Origin: an uncultured Kiritimatiellota bacterium
GTDB taxonomy: Bacteria; Verrucomicrobiota; Kiritimatiellia; RFP12; DVOR01
NCBI GenBank assembly: GCA_944389585.1
Contig: CALXMW010000001.1
Span: forward strand, 71,748 to 135,747
Length of the DNA: 64,000 nucleotides
Reading direction: 5' to 3'
The translations under genes and the position numbers were made by a program. This document shows positions 1-7,139 of this stretch, piece after piece. Position 1 is the first letter of the stretch, and each line of letters starts with the position of its first letter. A model generated the notes under the pieces. The model saw only the letters and a list, made by a program, of their open reading frames with translations, was not told where the DNA came from and made no database searches.

Positions 1-969
1 TACGCGCGCTTCGAGGCCCAACCCGTCACCGAAAGCCGCCTCACCGACGACAAATGCCCCTACGGCGAGGAGGAGACCACCCTCGCCGGCGAGGCCAGCG
101 CCGAGGGCGTCGGCACCTTCGAGCGCAAACGCCGCCCCGTCCTCACCTTCGGCCCCTCCCCCATCCGGGGCTGGTGGATCCACCGCGCCGACCTGCGCGA
201 GCAGCTCGACGTCAAGGTCTCCGTCCGCAACGTCTGGACCAGCGCCCGCAACATCGTCCTGCGCGCCGGCTCCCCGCACAACTACCTGCGCATGGTCGAG
301 CACATCGTCGCCCTCCGCCTCGGCCTCGGCGTCGACAACGTCCGCCTCGCCATCGCCGGCGGCGACCCGCCCCTCTTCGACCGCTCCAGCCTCGACCTCG
401 TCGAGGCCGTCGAACGCGCCCGCGTCGTCCCCACCGGCCGGCCCGCGCGCTACGTCACCGTCCGCGAGCCCGTCACCATCGGCGGCACGCGCGGCGACTT
501 CGTCACCCTCCTCCCCGCCGAGCCCGGCGACCGCCGCCTGCGCCTGGACGTGGCCATCTCCTGGGACACCGTCATCGGCGACCAGCGCATCCAGGTGGAC
601 CTCACCCCCGAGACCTTCACCCGCGGCGCCGGCGCCCGCACCAACGCCACCCAGGCCCAATACCTCCTCTCCAAGACCCTCGGGCGCCTCTTCGCCGAGA
701 CGCGCAACATGGGCTACACCCCAGACAACATCCTCATCCACGGCAAGCGCGGCTTCATCACCCAGCCCCGCCCCGAGTTCGACCTCGGCGAGGGCCGCAG
801 CTGCGAGCCCGTCTGGCACCGCACCATGCTCGACCTCGTGGCCGCCATCGCCCTCATCGACCGCGGCCGCTTCTGCGGCACCGTCAAATCCTACCGCGCC
901 GGCCACACCCTCGACGTGCGCCTCATGACCCTCCTCTACCTCCTCGACCTCCTGGAACCCGCGCCATGA
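1..969 (+). CDS. LpxC-like UDP-3-O-acyl-GlcNAc deacetylase family protein, 5' end cut by window edge
   Basis: The frame is open from base 1 to the TGA at 967-969, giving 322 visible residues. It resembles LpxC, the zinc deacetylase that commits UDP-3-O-acyl-GlcNAc to lipid A. A G-x-G segment followed by an R-x-D-L stretch lies near codons 35-65. The family VEH motif is at 99-101, followed by an LGVDN stretch. H273 and D278 match the second zinc region, and GH at 301-302 matches the catalytic His of the Y-K-S-G-H motif. Two departures are visible: the His and Asp of the second zinc motif are one residue further apart than in E. coli LpxC, and the usual Asp four residues after D278 is Ala282. 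It may therefore be a divergent paralogue. It overlaps the next gene by ATGA, so the two are probably co-transcribed. The start lies outside the window. Confidence 0.7.
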   Translation, partial: YARFEAQPVTESRLTDDKCPYGEEETTLAGEASAEGVGTFERKRRPVLTFGPSPIRGWWIHRADLREQLDVKVSVRNVWTSARNIVLRAGSPHNYLRMVEHIVALRLGLGVDNVRLAIAGGDPPLFDRSSLDLVEAVERARVVPTGRPARYVTVREPVTIGGTRGDFVTLLPAEPGDRRLRLDVAISWDTVIGDQRIQVDLTPETFTRGAGARTNATQAQYLLSKTLGRLFAETRNMGYTPDNILIHGKRGFITQPRPEFDLGEGRSCEPVWHRTMLDLVAAIALIDRGRFCGTVKSYRAGHTLDVRLMTLLYLLDLLEPAP

Positions 970-2042
970 AAAAAACCGTCCTCTGGTGGGGCCGCTTCGA
1001 CCCCGGCTACTCCCGCAACCGCGTCTACATCGCCCTCTTCCAAGAGCTCGGCTGGGACGTGCGCCTCTTCCCCGTCAAATACTGCTGCGCCCTCGGCGAC
1101 CTCGAATGGGCCCTCCGCGGCGACAAAACCCTCAAGCCCGACCTCGTCTGGGTCCCCGTCGCCCGCCAGCGCGACGCCGCCGCCGCCACCCGCTGGGCAC
1201 ACCGCCGCGGCATCCCCGTCGCCTTCGACCCCATGATCTCGGCCTGGGACAAAAAAGTCCTCGAGCAACGCAAATGGAAGGCCGAGGAACCCCGCGCCAA
1301 GCGCCTCCTCGCCTGGGAGACCAAGCTCTTCAACGGCGTCGACCGCATGATCTGCGACACCTCCTGCCACGCCGACTTCTTCCACGCCCACATGGGCGTC
1401 CCCCGCGAAAAGCTCCGCGTCCTCTTCACCGGCACCGACGAGCAGGTCTTCAAGCCCGCCGAACGCCCCGAGGACGACCCCCCGCACGACCCCAAGGCCC
1501 CCCTGCGCATCCTCTACCACGGCGCCTACCTCCCCCTCCACGGCACCGAGGTCATCGTCGAGGCCGCCCGCCGCACCCAACACCTCAACGTCCACTGGGA
1601 CTTCCTCGGCTGGGGCGCCTACAAGGCCGCCACCGAGGAAAAGGCCAAAGGCATCGCCAACATCACCTTCCTCGAAAAAGTCCCCTACGTCGACGTCCCC
1701 CGCGTCATCCGCACCGCCGACATCGTCCTGGGCGTCTTCGGCACCACCGAGAAAGCCTCCCGCGTCATCGGCAACAAAGTCTACGAGGCCATGGCCTGCT
1801 GCCGCCCCGTCATCAACGAATACTGCACCGGCTACCCCCCGGAGGCCAAAGACTGCCCCGCCATCGCCTTCATCCCACCCGGCAACCCGCAGGCCCTCGT
1901 CGACGCCGTCGTCCCCTGGATCGACCGCCGCGAAGACCTCCACGCCCTCCGCCAAGTCGCCCGCGACTTCTTCGAGCGCCACCTCTCCATGGCCGTCATC
2001 AAAAAACAGCTCGCCGACATCCTCGCCGACCTCGGCCTCTGA
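966..2042 (+). CDS. glycosyltransferase, GT4-like (GT-B fold)
   Basis: The protein has 358 aa. The start ATG at 966 overlaps the upstream stop as ATGA. The N-terminal half opens MKKTVLWWGRFDPGYSRNR, typical of a Rossmann-like acceptor domain. The C-terminal half carries a GT4-like donor-site pattern: LRILYHGAYLPLHG near 185, then GNKVYEAMACCRPVI near 275, where E-A-M-A matches the family sugar-nucleotide-binding glutamate region. There is no signal peptide or membrane span, so it is probably cytoplasmic or membrane-peripheral. Its link to an LpxC-like gene suggests a role in lipopolysaccharide or surface-glycan synthesis, but donor and acceptor cannot be read from the sequence. Third codon positions are almost all C. 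Confidence 0.72.
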   Translation: MKKTVLWWGRFDPGYSRNRVYIALFQELGWDVRLFPVKYCCALGDLEWALRGDKTLKPDLVWVPVARQRDAAAATRWAHRRGIPVAFDPMISAWDKKVLEQRKWKAEEPRAKRLLAWETKLFNGVDRMICDTSCHADFFHAHMGVPREKLRVLFTGTDEQVFKPAERPEDDPPHDPKAPLRILYHGAYLPLHGTEVIVEAARRTQHLNVHWDFLGWGAYKAATEEKAKGIANITFLEKVPYVDVPRVIRTADIVLGVFGTTEKASRVIGNKVYEAMACCRPVINEYCTGYPPEAKDCPAIAFIPPGNPQALVDAVVPWIDRREDLHALRQVARDFFERHLSMAVIKKQLADILADLGL

Positions 2043-2119
2043 CCGCCCCCACGCAAACGCCTTCCCCTGTCCACGCCTAAGCCACCGCCTCCACCCACGA
2101 TGACGGTGCGGGCTTCCTT

Positions 2120-5062
2120 TTGGAAAACGGAGACGCCCCCATAAAAAGACGCCACCTAGCCACGCTCCTCGCGCTTCTCGCGGCCTTCGCGGCGCACGGC
2201 GGCGAGGTCGGCGCGGACGAAGCCAAGGCCGCCGCGCTGGCCTTCGCGCGGCAGAACGCCATCCTGCGCGGCCACGTCCTGGGCGTGGGCGAGGCCTTTC
2301 GCCACGGCGCGGGCATCTGGGTGGTGCCGTTGCGCCCGGCTGGCTATGCGGCCCTCGAGGCCGACGACGCGCGCTTCCCCGTCGTGGCCTTCTCCGAGGA
2401 AAACGACTTCCCCGCAAGCGGCCTGCCCGAGGCGTTGGCCGCCGCGCTCTGGCGCGCGCCGCGGCCGTCGCCCCTTCTCCACGCCTTCGCCCTCGCGCCC
2501 GAGCCGCCCCGCCACCCCGCCTGGGACGCCCTCCTCTCTCCCCAAAACGCTATCGCGCGCTTTGCCTTCACGCCGGACGAGGACATCGAGACGGCGGGCG
2601 GCTCGTGGGGCGCCATCGACACCTTCACGACGCAATGGAACCAATGCCTGCCGTGGAACCTTTACGCGCCGGGCCTCGACGCCGCCATCGTGGGTGAGGG
2701 CGGGCAGCCGCTTTTGGACGACTACGGCACGCGGTGCGCCATCGGGTGCGTGACGTTGGCGATGGCCCAGACAGCGGCGTGGTTCCGCTGGCCCTATGCC
2801 TTTCGCGGGGTCGCGCGCGCCGAGAACGCCACAATCGAGGAATACGGCATCATCCGCTCGCTGAGGGTGGCGGCCCCCGGAAAACCCTACGACTGGGGCG
2901 CCATCCGCAGCAAGGATTGGTTCCCCGCCTCCGACACCGGCGGCGCCTATATGGGAAACGGCGCCGAGGCCGCGCGCCTGTGCCACGACTGGGCCACCAT
3001 CCTGGAGACGGACTACGACACCACCGGCTCGGGCGGCACCTTCGCCACAAACTGCCGTCCGCTCCTGGCCCTGCAGATGGGCTACAAGATGGTCTTCAAG
3101 GAGAACATCCGCCTCACCCCGGACTTCTCCGAGCCCGATACGGAAGATGAACTGGATCCCGACCTCCACGACTCCTTCCGCAAGGCCATCCTAGATTACG
3201 GCATCCCCGCGCCGACGGGCATCGCCGGCCACGAAATCGTCTGCTACGGCTGGGCCGACGGCGTGGACTCGCTCCTCGGCGACCTCACGAAGCGGCACAG
3301 TTACGCCAAGATGAACTACGGCTGGGGCAAAGGCTTCAACGGCTGGCTGGGCGTGCGTTGCCGGAACGACGGCGACGGCGAGGCCCTCACCGCCGACGGC
3401 ATGGTCTTCCCGATGGAAAACTCCGCCTTCCTCCCCTTCCAATGCGGGCAGATTGTCGGCCTGCCCGCGCAGGGGCCGCTTCCGGCGTCCATCGCCTGGT
3501 ATGAGTCGCCCTACTGGCAGACCAAAAAGGCGAAGGCGTGGCTGGGCACGGACGCGGGTGCCCGCGGCCTCCGTGCGCTGACCTTCGGCGGGGAACCCGG
3601 GACGCGCGCCTCCGACCTGAATGAGGCGGCGGCAAGCGACCCCAACTGGACGCTGGAGGAGGTCGACGGGAAGGCGTTGCTGGTCTGCGAGGATCGCCCC
3701 GGGCTCTTCGCCGGCGTGCTCTTGCCCGAGCTCTTCATGGGCGGGGAGACCGTCACCATCGACCTGCGGCGCCTGACCGACACCGAAGGCAATCTTCGCG
3801 AGAACGCGGCGGGCGTGCCCCTCGCCCTCTTCCTGCAGGAAGAACCCTCGGGCGAGGTCTCGGTGCTCGGCGAGGTCTCCCTGCCGGATGGGACAGACGA
3901 GGGCACGTGTACGATTGACCTGCCGAAAGGCATCAGTGCCTTCCGCCTCTGCGTCGCCACCGTCGAAACGCCGGTTTGGCCGTTGCCGAGCGCGCCCGCC
4001 TTCGGCATCGCCTCCATCTCCGTCCAAGGCACGCTCCCGGCCACAGAGGCGCTCTATCCCCTTGACGCGACGGTGGATGAGGCGGACAAAGTCTCCGCGG
4101 CGTTCCCCGAAGATCTCTCCCTCGCAGAAGACGAGACCTGCTGGCTGGCGGTGGTTCTCGGCAAGGCGGGCGACGCGGCCCTGAAAGCCGGCGACGTCCT
4201 CTGGGCACCCCTCACCCTCGGCGAGAAGGACGCGCCGCCCGAAATCGCGCTCCCCGAGACCATCATCTTGGGCGACGACGTAAACGCGCCCATCCCCTTT
4301 TCCGTGTGGGATGACACCCTGGAGGCGGGACTCGCCTTCACCGTCTGCCTCAGCGACGGCCTGTGGCAGGGCCTCGACCCCGACGCGGAGGACTTCGACC
4401 CCGACGCGGCGCGGGAGGCCGGCGAGGTGACCTTCGACGAAGCGGGCAACGCCACCCTGACGCTCCACCTAGACCCGGATTTCCTGGACACCTACGCCGC
4501 GATGGGCCACGACGCCATCCTCTCCATCGGCGCGGAGGACGCCGCCGGCAACGTTGCCTGGGCCCACGCCCGCCTCGTCAACCGCCTCCCCGGCGCCGTG
4601 CTCGAAGGTATGGTCGACGACGAAAGCACCGGCGCTTCCCTTGACAAGTGGTCCGCCGCCAACCTCGACAGGCTCCTGTGCGCCATCGAGAGCGAAGGGG
4701 AACTCTCCGCCCCGGAGGCCTATGAACGCATCGAGGACCTCGCCGCCTTCGGCTACACGTACAACGACAACCTCCTGAGCGCGCCCCTGCCCGAGCCGGC
4801 CATCGAGGTGACGGACGTCGCGCCCGGGGCCATGCGCTTCCGTCTGGTGGACGCAGGGGATGCGGACGGCTCCGCCGCCGAACTCGCCACGCGCGACATC
4901 CCCGTCACCCTCGAAGTCGGCTCGACGCCCGGCACCCTCGAACCCGTGGAGGCAACGCCGACCCTCGTGGATAAGGCAACCGGCGTCTTCGAGGTGAACT
5001 TAAAAGAGAAAACATCCGCCCCCACGCGCTTCTTCCGCCTCCGCGCCCGCCCCAATCCATGA
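2120..5062 (+). CDS. secreted C10 (streptopain-type) cysteine peptidase
   Basis: Read from the TTG at 2120 the protein has 980 aa. The peptidase domain spans about residues 30-430. The catalytic Cys is C210 in GCVTLAMAQ, the C10 signature, preceded by WNQCLPWNLYAP. The catalytic His is H371 in GHEIVCYGW, followed by NYGWGKGFNGWLG. Residues 450-980 are acidic and beta-rich without a recognised domain and end in FFRLRARPNP, so this is probably a large cell-surface or secreted protease with a C-terminal extension. Start choice is uncertain. The signal peptide (KRRHLATLLALLAAFAAHG) begins just after an ATA codon at 2141, with GGAG at 2129-2132 ideally placed for that codon, whereas TTG 2120 has no Shine-Dalgarno. 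A bidirectional terminator follows. Confidence 0.85.
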   Translation: MENGDAPIKRRHLATLLALLAAFAAHGGEVGADEAKAAALAFARQNAILRGHVLGVGEAFRHGAGIWVVPLRPAGYAALEADDARFPVVAFSEENDFPASGLPEALAAALWRAPRPSPLLHAFALAPEPPRHPAWDALLSPQNAIARFAFTPDEDIETAGGSWGAIDTFTTQWNQCLPWNLYAPGLDAAIVGEGGQPLLDDYGTRCAIGCVTLAMAQTAAWFRWPYAFRGVARAENATIEEYGIIRSLRVAAPGKPYDWGAIRSKDWFPASDTGGAYMGNGAEAARLCHDWATILETDYDTTGSGGTFATNCRPLLALQMGYKMVFKENIRLTPDFSEPDTEDELDPDLHDSFRKAILDYGIPAPTGIAGHEIVCYGWADGVDSLLGDLTKRHSYAKMNYGWGKGFNGWLGVRCRNDGDGEALTADGMVFPMENSAFLPFQCGQIVGLPAQGPLPASIAWYESPYWQTKKAKAWLGTDAGARGLRALTFGGEPGTRASDLNEAAASDPNWTLEEVDGKALLVCEDRPGLFAGVLLPELFMGGETVTIDLRRLTDTEGNLRENAAGVPLALFLQEEPSGEVSVLGEVSLPDGTDEGTCTIDLPKGISAFRLCVATVETPVWPLPSAPAFGIASISVQGTLPATEALYPLDATVDEADKVSAAFPEDLSLAEDETCWLAVVLGKAGDAALKAGDVLWAPLTLGEKDAPPEIALPETIILGDDVNAPIPFSVWDDTLEAGLAFTVCLSDGLWQGLDPDAEDFDPDAAREAGEVTFDEAGNATLTLHLDPDFLDTYAAMGHDAILSIGAEDAAGNVAWAHARLVNRLPGAVLEGMVDDESTGASLDKWSAANLDRLLCAIESEGELSAPEAYERIEDLAAFGYTYNDNLLSAPLPEPAIEVTDVAPGAMRFRLVDAGDADGSAAELATRDIPVTLEVGSTPGTLEPVEATPTLVDKATGVFEVNLKEKTSAPTRFFRLRARPNP

Positions 5063-5083
5063 CCGCGGCCCGCCGCGCCCCAC

Positions 5084-5124
5084 AAAAAAGCCCCCGGCCT
5101 CACAACGAGGCCGGGGGCTTTTTT
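5084..5124. terminator. bidirectional rho-independent terminator
   Basis: A perfect stem of GCCCCCGGCCTC and its complement, with an ACAAC loop, is flanked by an A-tract on the left and a T-tract on the right. It lies between the convergent C10 peptidase and PEP-CTERM genes and can stop both. Confidence 0.93.
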
Positions 5125-5141
5125 GTGGCCATCAGGCAGGC

Positions 5142-5789
5142 TTACGCCACGCGGCGGCGGAGCGCCACCCCCGCCACGCCCAGCGCCAGCAACGCCAGCG
5201 CCGTCGGTTCGGGAATATTCGTGATGGTTGCCGTGCCATACCCGACGTAAGGCGCCCAACCGGTCTTTTCCGAGGTGCCTTGCATGACGGTAACGCCAGA
5301 AGTGCCGGCGCCCGCCGTGTTCGTCACGGCAATCACGAAGTTCACAGGCGTCCCCGCCGAATCGACGACATGCAGCGTGAAGCCCGCTTGGAGCGACACC
5401 TCCTTCGTGAAGGCGAACTGGAGCACCTTGCCGTCGCCAGAGCCGTTCGTGGTAGAGGAGTATTCCGCGTCCGCCGTGACGACGAGCAAGGATTTCGCCA
5501 CCTCCGAACCGGAAGCGTCCCGGATGCTGAGATAGACATCCGTGAAATCGACCGAACTGTTCAGGGCTTTCGCGCAAGAGGCAATGCTGATGGCCGAAAC
5601 GGCGCTCGAGGGCGCGCTCGACACCTTCAGGTAAGCCTCTTCGTCGTTGCTCCCAGAAGTGTAGATGTTGCCCTCAATGTCCCCGGTGGGGAGCGTGGGC
5701 GAACTCGTCCAATCCCACTCGATTGTCACCGCCTGGGCGGCGCCGAGGGCCAGTGCGGCGAAGGCCGCTGTGAGAAATGTCTTCTTCAT
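5142..5789 (-). CDS. PEP-CTERM sorted secreted protein 1
   Basis: The protein has 215 aa. Start ATG 5789 is chosen because MKKTFLTAAFAALALGAAQA is a clean Sec signal peptide with AAGGAG 11 nt upstream. The C-terminal 24 residues begin IPEPTALALLALGVAG and end in LRRRVA. That is the tripartite PEP-CTERM signal (PEP box, hydrophobic span, Arg cluster) recognised by exosortases, so the protein should be exported and processed at the cell envelope. The mature domain (about 20-190) is beta-rich, Ser/Thr/Gly-rich and not recognised. No exosortase gene is in the window. The signal peptide and sorting tail are nearly identical to those of the protein at 35633-36265, and both genes follow the same kind of structured leader, which suggests shared regulation. 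Confidence 0.88.
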   Translation of the reverse strand: MKKTFLTAAFAALALGAAQAVTIEWDWTSSPTLPTGDIEGNIYTSGSNDEEAYLKVSSAPSSAVSAISIASCAKALNSSVDFTDVYLSIRDASGSEVAKSLLVVTADAEYSSTTNGSGDGKVLQFAFTKEVSLQAGFTLHVVDSAGTPVNFVIAVTNTAGAGTSGVTVMQGTSEKTGWAPYVGYGTATITNIPEPTALALLALGVAGVALRRRVA

Positions 5790-5923
5790 GTGTGTCGGTT
5801 CTCCTTCCCCGCCCGAGGGGTGGCCGAAGGAGGTCGGGGCGGGAAAGACGGGGGACCCCTTCGGTGTTGCGCCACGGACACGCGCCCGTGTGCGCCCGTT
5901 CCCGCCGCCCGACACAGCCATAT
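5790..5923 (-). promoter_or_regulatory. conserved second leader module with possible Shine-Dalgarno hairpin
   Basis: This 134 nt stretch, read on the minus strand between structured RNA A and the PEP-CTERM start, is strongly similar to 36266-36401 before the other PEP-CTERM gene. Shared blocks include CACACGGGCGCGTGTC, GTGGCGC, CCCCGTCTTTCCCGCCCCG and GCGGGGAAGGAGAA. The CTTTCCCGCCCC block can pair with the GGGCGGGGAAGG that contains the Shine-Dalgarno, so ribosome access could be controlled. Nucleotide similarity continues across a 1 nt indel, which argues for conserved RNA rather than conserved coding. Confidence 0.65.
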
Positions 5924-6112
5924 AAAAAGACGCACCGCCTTTTTACGCTCTACTGAGGCCCTAGGAAAGCCCTGTCAAGAACGTGCAAAGAAAGTGCGCC
6001 AAATATGGCGCACTTTGCCGAACACGCTGTCTTGACATGAAGTTTCCTAGGTTTCAGTAGACAGCTGTTTCGCGCAAAGCGCAAACGGAGCCGTGGCTTT
6101 CCCACGGCGTGC
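5924..6112 (-). ncRNA. structured RNA, copy A (candidate new family)
   Basis: This roughly 190 nt transcript starts near GCACGC, just after the -10 box. Visible structure: hairpin CCGTGG/CCACGG; a GCGC hairpin; then a long arm of stacked helices CTACTGA/TCAGTAG, CCTAGGAAA/TTTCCTAGG, TGTCAAGA/TCTTGACA, CGTG/CACG and AAAGTGCGCC/GGCGCACTTT. The 5' GCAC..GCC can pair with GGC..GTGC before a CTTTTT tract, closing the molecule. The same fold with different paired bases occurs at 36402-36591 and 38705-38902. Function is unknown. It lies in the leader of a PEP-CTERM gene, either as an upstream terminated sRNA or as part of a cis-regulatory leader. Confidence 0.8.
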
Positions 6113-6116
6113 CAAT

Positions 6117-6146
6117 AGCATAGCACTGCAGGACGCAGGTGTGCAA
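6117..6146 (-). promoter_or_regulatory. sigma70-type promoter of RNA A
   Basis: On the minus strand the boxes are TTGCAC (6141-6146), an 18 nt spacer, and TATGCT (6117-6122) with an upstream TGC extended -10 element. The predicted transcript start falls on the first bases of the closing stem of RNA A. Confidence 0.72.
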
Positions 6147-6163
6147 GTCTTTTTTGGGAACCC

Positions 6164-6193
6164 TTGCCGCGAGGTGCGCGGCTTTGCTAGACT
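6164..6193 (+). promoter_or_regulatory. promoter of GH16 gene
   Basis: TTGCCG (6164-6169), an 18 nt spacer and TAGACT (6188-6193) preceded by TGC. It is divergent from the RNA A promoter about 20 bp away, leaving a leader of about 70 nt before the GH16 start. Confidence 0.6.
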
Positions 6194-6269
6194 GCGGGCA
6201 AAGTCCTCTCTGGCGCGCCTTCGCCCAGGCCGCCGCCGCAAAGACGTTCCGTTCCCAAGGATCGACCCC

Positions 6270-7091
6270 ATGAAGCTTCCCCTTCTCCTCCCCTGCCTCG
6301 CGCTCCTGACCGGCTGTGCCACCGAGCGGCTTGTCTTTTCGGACGAGTTCGACCGCGAGGGCCTGCCCGACCCCGCCAAGTGGCGCTACGAGGAGGGCTG
6401 GGTGCGCAACCAAGAGGCCCAGTGGTATGCCAAGGCCGACCCCGCCAACACCTTCGTCGCGGACGGTACGTTGCGCCTCACCGGCCGCGCCCTCCCCGAG
6501 CCGCGCCCCAACCCCGCCTTCGACCCCAACGCCCCCGAGCGCGACTGGGGCGCCCGCCGCGACGCCATCCGCTATACCTCCGGCTCCATCGACACCAAGG
6601 GGCGCTTCGCCTTCCAGTATGGCCGCGTCGAGGTCCGCGCCCGCCTCCCCAAAGGCCAAGGCCTCTGGCCGGCCATCTGGACACTCGGCGTCTGGGGGCG
6701 CCATCCCGCCTGCGGCGAAATCGACATCATGGAACACGTTTGGTCAAGCCGCGACCGCGTCTGGGCCACGCTCCACTTCCCCGGCCGCTACGACGTCCCC
6801 CCGGAATCGCGCTCCGGCGCCTACGCCGGAGCCGAGGTGCAGGACGGCGACTTCCACCTCTACGGCATGGAGTGGGACGCCGAGCGCATCGTCTTCACCT
6901 TCGACGGCGCGCCTTACTACACCTTCCCCCTCAGCCGCGTCGACCAGCCCGACGGCACCAACCCCTTCCGCCAGCCGCACTACCTTAAACTCAACCTTGC
7001 CCTCGGCACCGAGGCCAACTGGGGCGGCCCCCTCGACCCCGCCGCCCTCCCCGCCACCTTCGAGGTCGACTACGTCCGCATCTACCAGTGA
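6270..7091 (+). CDS. GH16 family endo-beta-glucanase (laminarinase-like) lipoprotein
   Basis: The protein has 273 aa. Start ATG 6270 has AAGGA just upstream. Residues 1-16 form a lipoprotein signal with lipobox LLTGC (Cys16), so the enzyme is probably membrane-anchored. The GH16 catalytic motif GEIDIMEHV places E150, D152 and E155 as nucleophile, assisting Asp and acid/base. RVEVRARLPKGQGLWPAIW upstream and the ending FEVDYVRIYQ are also characteristic of the family. Members cut beta-1,3- or mixed beta-1,3/1,4-glucans, or galactans such as agarose; the exact substrate is not certain here. The catalytic domain fills the protein, with no added carbohydrate-binding module. A stand-alone gene, divergent from the PEP-CTERM leader. 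Confidence 0.92.
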   Translation: MKLPLLLPCLALLTGCATERLVFSDEFDREGLPDPAKWRYEEGWVRNQEAQWYAKADPANTFVADGTLRLTGRALPEPRPNPAFDPNAPERDWGARRDAIRYTSGSIDTKGRFAFQYGRVEVRARLPKGQGLWPAIWTLGVWGRHPACGEIDIMEHVWSSRDRVWATLHFPGRYDVPPESRSGAYAGAEVQDGDFHLYGMEWDAERIVFTFDGAPYYTFPLSRVDQPDGTNPFRQPHYLKLNLALGTEANWGGPLDPAALPATFEVDYVRIYQ

Positions 7092-7124
7092 CCCAGGCGC
7101 GGGGGTGCCGCGGCGGGGGCTTTT

Positions 7125-7133
7125 TGATATACT
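7125..7133 (+). promoter_or_regulatory. extended -10 promoter giving a probable leaderless transcript
   Basis: TGATATACT is an extended -10 (TGN plus TATACT at 7128-7133). Only six bases separate it from the ATG at 7140, so transcription should start at or very near the start codon, with no room for a Shine-Dalgarno. Confidence 0.62.
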
Positions 7134-7139
7134 GCGCGT

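Noticed and set aside
5790-5921. N-terminal extension of PEP-CTERM protein 1 from an upstream in-frame ATG (RTRARV...GAT peptide, partly shared with the second locus)
   Set aside because: The nucleotide similarity crosses a 1 nt indel, and the clear signal peptide with AAGGAG begins at 5789, so RNA conservation explains it better.
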